Source of the DNA: Propionibacteriaceae bacterium
GTDB taxonomy: Bacteria; Actinomycetota; Actinomycetes; Propionibacteriales; Propionibacteriaceae
Reading direction: 5' to 3'
Length of the DNA: 5,708 nucleotides
NCBI GenBank assembly: GCA_031268065.1
Contig: JAIRXX010000197.1
Coordinates: 1-5,708, forward strand
A program made the translations under genes and the position numbers. The notes beneath the pieces were generated by a model. That model made no database searches, was not told the DNA's origin, and saw only the letters and a list, made by a program, of their open reading frames with translations. Below, one piece after another: positions 1 through 4,708 of this stretch (the stretch's first letter is position 1; each line of letters begins with the position of its first letter).

Positions 1-590
1 TCATCGTCGTCGCCCGCGGACTCTTCGCAGAGAAGGGGCTGGAAGGCACTTCGGTGGAAGAGATCGCCGCCCAAGCCGAAGTGAGCAAACCGGTGATCTA
101 CGAACACTTCAACGGCAAAGAAGGTCTCTATGACGTGGTTGTAGACCGCGCTGTGACCGCGTTGCAGGAAGCGATCAGCGACTCGCTATCCGACACCACC
201 AGCCCCCGCGCACTCATCGAACGCGGCACACTCGCACTGCTCGACTTCATTGAGGACCACCCCGACTCGTTCCGCATCATCTCACGCGACTCGTCCCCAA
301 CCGCGCATGGCGCGTCTTTCGCCACGATCCTCTCTGATATCGCTTCAAAGGTGGAGGACCAGTTAGCGGGTGAATTCACCAAGCGCAATCACGACCCGCG
401 CACCGCCCCGCTTTATGCGCAAATGCTGGTGGGCTTAGTGGCGCTGGCAGGTCAATGGTGGGTCGACAACCGCGACATCCATCCTTTGCCGAAACCCCTA
501 GTCGCCTCGCATTTGGTAAACCTCACCTGGTATGGAATGCGCGGGCTGAAAGCCGCTCCACGCCTACACACATTGGAAGAACCGGCATAA
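1..590 (+). CDS. TetR/AcrR-family transcriptional regulator, 5' end missing
   Basis: Partial gene: the reading frame is already open at base 3 and gives 195 visible residues, ending at TAA 588-590. The visible start reads IVVARGLFAEKG, then a TetR helix-turn-helix at about visible residues 17-36 (SVEEIAAQAEVS, then KPVIYEHF), followed by GKEGLYDVVVDRAV. This is the standard TetR_N layout, so I estimate that only some 15-25 residues are cut off. The GTG at 54 lies inside the HTH and is not the real start. The C-terminal ligand/dimer domain contains a GLVALAGQWWVDN stretch and ends in SHLVNLTWYGMRGL, a pattern I associate with the mycobacterial Rv1019-like subfamily (from memory). It would bind DNA as a dimer and repress one or more target genes; ligand and targets cannot be read. 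It runs in the same direction as the downstream secretion cassette, 53 bases upstream of it, but that cassette has its own likely promoter, so a shared role is unproven. Confidence 0.88.
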   Translation, partial: IVVARGLFAEKGLEGTSVEEIAAQAEVSKPVIYEHFNGKEGLYDVVVDRAVTALQEAISDSLSDTTSPRALIERGTLALLDFIEDHPDSFRIISRDSSPTAHGASFATILSDIASKVEDQLAGEFTKRNHDPRTAPLYAQMLVGLVALAGQWWVDNRDIHPLPKPLVASHLVNLTWYGMRGLKAAPRLHTLEEPA

Positions 591-594
591 CCGA

Positions 595-611
595 AACGGT
601 CGCCGTTCTTT
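595..611 (+). terminator. Weak hairpin after tetR, possible terminator
   Basis: Immediately after the tetR stop, AACGG (595-599) can pair with CCGTT (603-607) around a 3-base loop, followed by CTTT. The stem is only 5 bp and the T-run is short and interrupted, so this is at best a weak intrinsic terminator. It also touches the -35 region proposed for the next gene. Confidence 0.28.
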
Positions 612-643
612 ACTTGCCCTGATTGTTGGCTAATGTTGTTCCC
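609..643 (+). promoter_or_regulatory. Putative promoter of the YbaB-like / type VII cassette, probably leaderless
   Basis: TTTACT at 609-614 matches 4 of 6 bases of the -35 consensus. A 16-base spacer follows, then TAATGT at 631-636, which fits the actinobacterial TANNNT -10 rule. The -10 ends 7 bases before the ATG at 644, so transcription would begin at or within a base or so of that ATG. No Shine-Dalgarno sequence is visible upstream of 644. Both facts fit a leaderless mRNA, which is common in actinobacteria. The elements were read by eye and are not proven. Confidence 0.5.
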
Positions 644-1087
644 ATGACGGATTGGGATTCGTTGGCTGAACGTTTGAAAGCCGACGTAGCGGCTGATTTG
701 GAGCAGGCGCGAGAGCGGGCATTGTCGGCTTCCAGAGTCCGAGCCGAGGTTGAGCAGGTCCGGGGCACGGTCGAGGATGACGGCGTGCGCGCGGAAGTCG
801 ATTCCACTGGGCGGCTGTTGTCTTTGGACCTGGACGACGCCCTGGGCGGGAAAGGTCTGGCACAACTGGTGATGGCGGTCGTACGCGATGCGCACAAGCA
901 AGCAGCCGGAAAAGTTGCCGATATCGCGGAGCGGGAGTTTGGCGCTGATTCGGAATTTGTGGAGAGAATCCGCGTGGAAGCCGAGTCACGAATCGTTCCA
1001 GAATCCGATCCGGAGCCAGAAGCCCGGCCTAGCCCGTCGGCCACAATAGCTCAGCCGTGGATATTACGCCCGGGGAGTTCGCGGTGA
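644..1087 (+). CDS. YbaB/EbfC-like small protein, first gene of the type VII-like cassette
   Basis: 147 residues from ATG 644 (MTDWDSLAERL). TTG codons at 623 and 626 extend the frame upstream, but 623-643 overlaps the proposed -10 element, so I prefer ATG 644. The protein starts with a charged helix (residues about 4-40, coiled-coil-like) followed by a YbaB-like core at about residues 41-99: a GTVEDDG turn, a strand pair (VRAEVDSTGRLLSLDLDD) and a helix (LAQLVMAVVRDAHKQA). The tail is acidic, then Pro-rich. YbaB/EbfC proteins are small dimeric nucleoid-associated DNA-binding proteins. In actinobacteria, divergent members sit next to EspC-like and WXG100-like secretion genes, where their job is unclear (chaperone or structural partner are possibilities, not shown here). 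The stop TGA 1085-1087 overlaps the next start as GTGA, so the two are probably translated together. The family call is from the fold pattern, not from exact motifs. Confidence 0.8.
   Translation: MTDWDSLAERLKADVAADLEQARERALSASRVRAEVEQVRGTVEDDGVRAEVDSTGRLLSLDLDDALGGKGLAQLVMAVVRDAHKQAAGKVADIAEREFGADSEFVERIRVEAESRIVPESDPEPEARPSPSATIAQPWILRPGSSR
1072..1077 (+). promoter_or_regulatory. Ribosome binding site fixing the EspC-like start at 1084
   Basis: GGGGAG lies 6 bases before GTG 1084. This favours the 4-base-overlap start over the in-frame GTG at 1057, which would overlap the upstream gene by 31 bases. Confidence 0.7.
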
Positions 1088-1401
1088 GCAGCCAATTCAT
1101 AGTCGACCCGGCCCGGATGAGTGTTCACGCCGACAGGGTGCGCCAGGCGGCGGACATGGCCGATCAGGCCAGACATGCAGCAGCCGGGATGGATTTGGGC
1201 GGCGGCGCATTTGGCGTAATGTGCTCGTTCTTGGTCCCACCGTTGCAGCTGTTATCTTTTCCGGCGATAAGCCTCCTCACCCAACTAGCTGAGACTGTCG
1301 AGGCAGGTGGAGACGCCTTCCAATCAGCAGCCGAAATGTTCGCCCGCAACGAGTCTGACGCGGTCGAGTTAATCGAGCGCGAAACCGGGAGCCTATGGTG
1401 A
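1084..1401 (+). CDS. EspC-like type VII secretion-associated protein
   Basis: 105 residues from GTG 1084, chosen because of the good ribosome site and the GTGA overlap with the previous stop. The start reads SSQFIVDPARMSVHADRVRQAADMADQA, which follows the pattern of the ESX-1 EspC family (T7SS_ESX_EspC / former DUF2580): a short strand ending in DPxR/PER, then a long amphipathic helix. A Gly-rich turn (GGGAFG) and a hydrophobic middle (SFLVPPLQLLSFPAISLL) follow, and a second long helix ends the protein (TQLAETVEAGGDAFQSAAEMFARNESDAV in two parts). This makes an antiparallel helical hairpin of about 100 residues, the usual size. Family members are secreted or act as partners of secreted proteins. 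The YxxxD/E export motif expected near the C-terminus is only approximate: Phe86-x-x-x-Glu90 stands in the right place but with Phe for Tyr. The next gene overlaps its stop, consistent with a pair exported together. Secretion is inferred, since no ESX core gene is visible here. Confidence 0.78.
   Translation: MSSQFIVDPARMSVHADRVRQAADMADQARHAAAGMDLGGGAFGVMCSFLVPPLQLLSFPAISLLTQLAETVEAGGDAFQSAAEMFARNESDAVELIERETGSLW
1387..1391 (+). promoter_or_regulatory. Ribosome binding site for the 413-aa toxin-like gene
   Basis: GGGAG sits 3 bases before ATG 1395 and 6 bases before the adjacent in-frame GTG 1398. The second spacing is closer to ideal and would reproduce the GTGA overlap used at 1084, so GTG 1398 may be the true start. 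The choice changes the protein by one residue. Confidence 0.55.
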
Positions 1402-2636
1402 GCGGCAATCCATTTGTCCACGGCTCGGTAGACACCTCCACGCCGCTGTCGGGTACCTTGCTGCTGGAGGATGGCCAACTGCTGGCCGATGCCTTAGTGA
1501 GCGGGGATTGGATCGCCGGGGGGATGGCTACATTTTCCACGGCGCTGGACACCTTCGCGATGGCCACCGACCCGATCGGCACCCTATTTGCGATGGGTTT
1601 CGGCTGGTTGCTGGAACACATCCAACCATTGAAGGGATGGCTGAACGAGTTGACCGGCGACCCTGGTCAAGTCGCCGAGTTCTCTCAAACCTGGACGGCG
1701 ATCAGCGATTGGCTGACTGGTCTGGCCGATGACTTGGCCCAACTGGTCCAAACCGACCTGGCCGACATGACAGGCGACACCATCGACGCCTACACCGCCT
1801 GGCAGCAAGACCTCGCCGCACTGATCGTCGCCACCGGAACATGGTCCAACGCCATGTCGGTAGCTATGGGCCTTGCCACCACTCTTGTTCAAATCGTCCA
1901 CGACATAGTCCGCGACGCCATCGCCCAAGTAGCCGGAGCTATCTGCTCCTACATCCTCGAACTCATATTCACCGCCGGCTTGGCAACCCCCCTCGTCATA
2001 GAACAAGCCGCCACCAGAGGTGCCTCCATCGCCGGGCGCGTAACCAAATCCATAACCAGGCTCATCGACTCCACAACTGCCCTCGCCAAACACTCAGACG
2101 AACTCGCCAACCTCCTCACCACAGCATCACGAAAACTCGCAGACGGAAAGCCACGGTCATTGGGCCAGGTTTCTACCACACCAGTTGCAGCTAAGCCAAT
2201 ACCTGCGCTTAAAACAGAATCACTCACCGGCCAACACATTCCAGACCAAGGAGATGCTTTTATTGACAAAATGGCACAGCGTCTGAATGGTGGTTACCGA
2301 TGGGGACGCGCACCTACTGACTCATTTGATGTTGTTGCTCACGGCACACCAACATCAGTGATCGGGCGAGGAGGCCGTGAATTAAGCGCTAGCGAATTAG
2401 CAACCGATATACGAAAAAATCCTGCTTGGAATCACCAAAGCGTTCACATTGTCGCTTGCGACTGTGGCAGCGGCAGTTTTCTCCAAGAGTTGAGCGACAG
2501 TTTGGGAGTGAAAGTCAAAGGCTACGATATTCCTGTGATAGTGAATAGCCGTGGTAAAGTTGTCCCTGCTCGCGTTCTTGAGAACAAGGGTATAGAAAGT
2601 ATCACAGACCATGTAATCGAGGTGTTTCCGCGATGA
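1395..2636 (+). CDS. Modular type VII-like secreted protein with putative caspase-fold toxin domain
   Basis: 413 residues (ATG 1395; GTG 1398 is also possible). Residues about 30-250 are helical and resemble actinobacterial WXG100-like toxin N-termini: PLKGWLNELTGDP near 78-90, SQTWTAISDWLTGLADDL near 97-114, and a turn at 125-133 (MTGDTIDAY) where relatives usually have Trp-x-Gly, so Trp is replaced by Met125. Residues about 143-202 are strongly hydrophobic and could form a membrane hairpin. A linker rich in Pro, Thr and Lys (about 250-285) leads to a C-terminal domain with FDVVAHGTP (His316-Gly317), ELSASELATDIR and VHIVACDCGSG (Cys355, Cys357), then a LQELSDSLGVKVKGYD segment. His-Gly followed by Ala-Cys-x-x-Gly after two strands is the layout of clan CD cysteine peptidases (C80/CHAT/caspase-like), with His316 and Cys355 as the likely dyad. 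GC is about 50% over 2221-2580 against about 62% in sampled N-terminal blocks, fitting an exchanged toxin tip. Function is inferred; a non-peptidase role is possible. Confidence 0.82.
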   Translation: MVSGNPFVHGSVDTSTPLSGTLLLEDGQLLADALVSGDWIAGGMATFSTALDTFAMATDPIGTLFAMGFGWLLEHIQPLKGWLNELTGDPGQVAEFSQTWTAISDWLTGLADDLAQLVQTDLADMTGDTIDAYTAWQQDLAALIVATGTWSNAMSVAMGLATTLVQIVHDIVRDAIAQVAGAICSYILELIFTAGLATPLVIEQAATRGASIAGRVTKSITRLIDSTTALAKHSDELANLLTTASRKLADGKPRSLGQVSTTPVAAKPIPALKTESLTGQHIPDQGDAFIDKMAQRLNGGYRWGRAPTDSFDVVAHGTPTSVIGRGGRELSASELATDIRKNPAWNHQSVHIVACDCGSGSFLQELSDSLGVKVKGYDIPVIVNSRGKVVPARVLENKGIESITDHVIEVFPR

Positions 2637-3388
2637 TCCTTCGGTTGATCGGGCTGTGGTCGGACTCGTCGGGTACCGAGTGGCCACAACCCGCTGATCA
2701 TGTCGATCCGGGCTGGGACACGTCAGAGCGAAAGCTCGTCGGCGACTACCTAACTTATGCCTACATGACAGGAGTCGGCGCGATTCCGCCCGTGCCATGC
2801 ACGATCTGCGGGACACTTCTTAATCGAGGCGCCAGCCTGACCGACGGCGCATACGCCTGGAATTCCGATCTCGCGCACTACATCACAGAGCACAGCGTGC
2901 GCCTACCACAAGAATTCACTAACCATATTCACGCAACAGTCGATGCTGTGCGCGACCCCACCTGGTGGAAGACCGCGTACACCGTAGCTCGGCGTGACGA
3001 CATGCTGAGGTCCGACCCCACCCATCCGAGGGTTCTACATGAGATCGGGCAATGGGCAGATAGCGAGCACCCAGGCTTCCCATCGCCACGCTGCCAGAAC
3101 CCAGGATGGGACGAACTGGACAAGGAATGCCTGACCGAGTACCTGCAAACCTGTTTCGTGACAGAAGTCACATCCGACGGCACCGGCACCTGTCAGTTGT
3201 GCGGACAACTGGTCGAACGATCCCACATACGCACAGACGGTGTCTTCGCATGGAGGAGCGACCTCCCTCACTATGTCGCTGAGCATGACATTAACCTCCC
3301 TCAGCCAATCATCGACCGGATGAATGAGACAATCGACGCTCAGATAGACTGGGACTGGTGGAAAACGGTGTACGCCACAAATCAATGA
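2633..3388 (+). CDS. Two-repeat zinc-finger-like protein in the immunity position
   Basis: 251 residues from ATG 2633, which overlaps the toxin stop as ATGA. The protein is an internal tandem duplication. Repeat 1 carries CTIC (Cys56, Cys59), then DGAYAWNSDLAHYITEH (His82, His87), LPQEF and WWKTAY (Trp111). Repeat 2 carries CQLC (Cys187, Cys190), DGVFAWRSDLPHYVAEH (His213, His218), LPQPI and WWKTVY (Trp242). Every one of these landmarks is shifted by exactly 131 residues, so there is no net insertion or deletion from Cys56 to Trp111. The upstream parts also align (IGLWSD/IGQWAD, DPGWD/NPGWD). Each unit offers C-x2-C and H-x4-H, a plausible zinc site. No signal peptide or membrane segment is seen, so it should be cytoplasmic. 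I recall similar DG-x-W-x-x-DL-x-HY motifs in actinobacterial proteins beside toxins, but I do not know a named family. Its place directly after a toxin-like gene suggests an immunity protein that binds the toxin tip; this is inference. Confidence 0.82.
   Translation: MILRLIGLWSDSSGTEWPQPADHVDPGWDTSERKLVGDYLTYAYMTGVGAIPPVPCTICGTLLNRGASLTDGAYAWNSDLAHYITEHSVRLPQEFTNHIHATVDAVRDPTWWKTAYTVARRDDMLRSDPTHPRVLHEIGQWADSEHPGFPSPRCQNPGWDELDKECLTEYLQTCFVTEVTSDGTGTCQLCGQLVERSHIRTDGVFAWRSDLPHYVAEHDINLPQPIIDRMNETIDAQIDWDWWKTVYATNQ
2798..3361 (+). repeat. Diverged in-frame tandem duplication, 393-base period
   Basis: The segment from the first CxxC codon to the WW codons (2798-2968) corresponds to 3191-3361, offset 393 bases (131 codons) with no net length change. 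Similarity is clear in protein but much diverged in DNA, so the duplication is old rather than an assembly artefact. Confidence 0.75.
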
Positions 3389-3431
3389 GGCACGATGACT
3401 CGGGGTCTGTCATCCCAAGAGCGTCATATGC

Positions 3432-3435
3432 GGAG
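3432..3435 (+). promoter_or_regulatory. Ribosome binding site favouring the start at 3442
   Basis: GGAG lies 6 bases before ATG 3442. The competing in-frame ATG at 3385 overlaps the previous stop as ATGA but has no purine-rich site in front of it. Confidence 0.5.
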
Positions 3436-3441
3436 ATTCTG

Positions 3442-3654
3442 ATGTGTGAAACTACCCAAAATTTGTGCCCTGTCTGCACAGCTGGCTGGAATGGCACTTT
3501 AACGCGCCGAGAAATCTTTGTCGACGCCCCCGGGCATGAAACTTGGTATCGCTGTTCTGTGTGCGGTTCATACTGGGTCGAAACAGAGCGCTATGCGATG
3601 CTGGTCCCGCACTCGGAAGTGCCCGATAACGTACTTAGGAGGGCGGCCCCATGA
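3442..3654 (+). CDS. Small zinc-ribbon protein, possible second immunity or accessory protein
   Basis: 70 residues from ATG 3442, chosen for its GGAG site. Starting at ATG 3385 would add 19 residues (MRHDDSGSVIPRASYAEIL) and give an ATGA overlap with the upstream gene, so that longer form remains possible. Two knuckles, CPVC (Cys9, Cys12) and CSVC (Cys38, Cys41), about 26 residues apart, form a typical four-cysteine zinc ribbon. Between them are GWNGTLTRREIFVD and APGHETWYR, and after them GSYWVETERYAMLV. There is no signal peptide. I do not recognise a named family. The CxxC-G pattern recalls the two-repeat protein upstream, but the overall sequence differs. The stretch around 3421-3480 is only about 47% GC, as low as the toxin tip, so this gene may have arrived with it. 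It could be the cognate immunity protein, an auxiliary immunity protein, or a small regulator. Confidence 0.65.
   Translation: MCETTQNLCPVCTAGWNGTLTRREIFVDAPGHETWYRCSVCGSYWVETERYAMLVPHSEVPDNVLRRAAP
3637..3643 (+). promoter_or_regulatory. Strong Shine-Dalgarno for the 38-aa ORF
   Basis: AGGAGGG lies 7 bases before ATG 3651. It is built from two consecutive AGG arginine codons at the end of the previous gene, a pair that is rarely used in GC-rich genomes. Confidence 0.6.
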
Positions 3655-3767
3655 ACGCCGAGACAGTGGGGTCAGCCCCGCCGGGCCCCACTCTGGACTA
3701 TGGGCGGCAATCCGGTGCCGAAGCAGACTGGGGCTGGTGGAAGACGGCCACCGCACGGCGCGGGTGA
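3651..3767 (+). CDS. 38-aa ORF ending in the immunity-like WWKT tail, probable remnant
   Basis: ATG 3651 overlaps the previous stop as ATGA and has a strong ribosome site, so it is probably translated; TGA is at 3765-3767. The first half (about residues 3-22) is Ala/Gly/Pro-rich and unrecognised. The second half reads ADWGWWKTATARRG and matches the tail of the upstream two-repeat protein (DWDWWKT near 239-245, and WWKTAYTVARRDD in repeat 1). At the DNA level 3726-3747 matches 3347-3368 at 20 of 22 bases. It is therefore best read as the last few codons of a lost third copy of that repeat, joined to unrelated codons by recombination or deletion. It could instead be a genuine small protein. It ends 14 bases before the end of the convergent ispE gene. 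Confidence 0.5.
   Translation: MNAETVGSAPPGPTLDYGRQSGAEADWGWWKTATARRG
3665..3692 (+). repeat. GC-rich inverted repeat near the end of the operon
   Basis: AGTGGGG (3665-3671) is perfectly complementary to CCCCACT (3686-3692), giving a 7-bp stem with a 14-base loop. A smaller alternative pairs GGGG 3668-3671 with CCCC 3676-3679. No T-run follows. It could act as a factor-assisted or non-canonical terminator for the plus-strand operon, but it lies inside the 38-aa ORF, and GC-rich DNA makes such pairs by chance. Confidence 0.35.
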
Positions 3768-3781
3768 GCAGCAGCGTCCCG

Positions 3782-4708
3782 TCACCCAAGGATGCGGGCA
3801 CCGGGCACCGGGCCGTGGACACGGCGGAGGTTGCCGCCTCGGCCTTCGCTGCTCAGCTTTACTGACAATTCAATGGCGGCGGACTCATCGAGGCACAGGA
3901 AGGCGACGGTCGGTCCCGAGCCGGAGACCACTGCGCCCAGGGCACCGAGTTCCAGCCCACAGCGGTGCAACTCGGCCAAATCTGGACGCAGGTTGAACGC
4001 GGCAGGCTGCAGGTCGTTGACCAAGGCCTTGCCCAACAACTCCGCGTCGCCCTTGGCCAATGAATCGCAAACGCCCTCTTCGGCTCGCATTAGCTGGGTT
4101 CCAGGGGGAGTCAGCTGGTCGAATTTGGCGAAAACAGTCGGCGTCGATAGCCCCCGCTCGTCCAGGGCGAGCAACCAATGGTAGCTGCCCCGGCTCAACA
4201 CCGGGGTCAGCAGGTCGCCCCGATTCACACCCAGCGCAGTCCCACCCAGCAGGCAGAACGGAACGTCGGCGCCTAATTCGGCACCCAGGCCAGCCAGCGC
4301 AGGCTGATCTATCTCCACACCCCAAAGCGTTGCGCAGGCCAAAAGAGCGCCAGCGGCGTCAGCCGAACCGCCGGCCATCCCCCCAGTGACCGGAATATCC
4401 TTCTCGATCAGCAGCCTCACGCCTACCCGGTGCTCCAGCCCCGCCCAGGCAGCCAGCCGAGCGGCGGCCCGCCACGCCAGATTGTCGGGTCCGATAGGCA
4501 CTGCTGATGCTCTTTGCCCAGTCACCTCAATACTGATCTCGCCGGGCGGAGCATGCTCCGCTGTCACGTCGTCATAGACCGACACCGCTTGGAACACGGT
4601 AACCAGGTCGTGGTATCCGTCCGGTCGGCGCGGACCGGAGCACAGGGCGAGGTTGATCTTGCCGGGGACTCGCACCATGACGCTGCCGCAATCAGCTGGC
4701 GATCTCAT
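3782..4708 (-). CDS. ispE: 4-diphosphocytidyl-2-C-methyl-D-erythritol kinase
   Basis: 308 residues, a full-length GHMP kinase close to the size of the mycobacterial enzyme. It phosphorylates CDP-ME at the 2-hydroxyl with ATP, the fourth step of the MEP pathway to isoprenoids, in the cytoplasm. Visible motifs are [11 protein letters not shown] with the conserved Lys17, DGYHDL (30-35), the ATP loop [15 protein letters not shown] (106-120), [15 protein letters not shown] with the likely catalytic Asp148, and the third GHMP motif SGSGPT (262-267). The C-terminal GPVPGARI also matches actinobacterial IspE as I recall it. ATG 4708 overlaps the rsmA stop as ATGA, so I chose it. The ATG at 4678 is a possible shorter start and neither has a strong ribosome site. 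It belongs to the conserved tatD-rsmA-ispE run and is intact. Its 3' end faces the toxin-like operon across 14 bases with no clear terminator. Confidence 0.96.
   Translation of the reverse strand: MRSPADCGSVMVRVPGKINLALCSGPRRPDGYHDLVTVFQAVSVYDDVTAEHAPPGEISIEVTGQRASAVPIGPDNLAWRAAARLAAWAGLEHRVGVRLLIEKDIPVTGGMAGGSADAAGALLACATLWGVEIDQPALAGLGAELGADVPFCLLGGTALGVNRGDLLTPVLSRGSYHWLLALDERGLSTPTVFAKFDQLTPPGTQLMRAEEGVCDSLAKGDAELLGKALVNDLQPAAFNLRPDLAELHRCGLELGALGAVVSGSGPTVAFLCLDESAAIELSVKLSSEGRGGNLRRVHGPVPGARILG

Noticed and set aside
590..600. ACCG-AAA-CGGT palindrome next to the tetR stop as a TetR operator
   Set aside because: Arms of only 4 bases, single copy and not extended on either side; too short to support an operator call, and it sits after tetR and not at a visible tetR promoter.
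610..1044. Minus-strand open frames opposite the YbaB-like gene
   Set aside because: Low-complexity Ser/Arg-rich translations; the plus-strand frame has a recognisable fold pattern, a promoter and an overlap with the next gene.
1057..1083. GTG 1057 as the start of the EspC-like gene
   Set aside because: It would overlap the upstream gene by 31 bases and lacks a ribosome site, while GTG 1084 has GGGGAG at 6 bases.
1841..2194. Plus-strand frame rich in Arg/His inside the toxin-like gene
   Set aside because: Wrong frame of a clear coding region; no ribosome site and no recognisable motif.
2798..3361. Repeats as a CRISPR or mobile-element signal
   Set aside because: The periodicity is a protein-level tandem duplication with diverged DNA; no short exact repeats with spacers, no transposase and no terminal inverted repeats were seen in the window.
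3795..3815. GGGCACC direct repeat near the end of ispE
   Set aside because: Two short units coding for the conserved HGPVPGAR end of IspE; explained by coding and composition.
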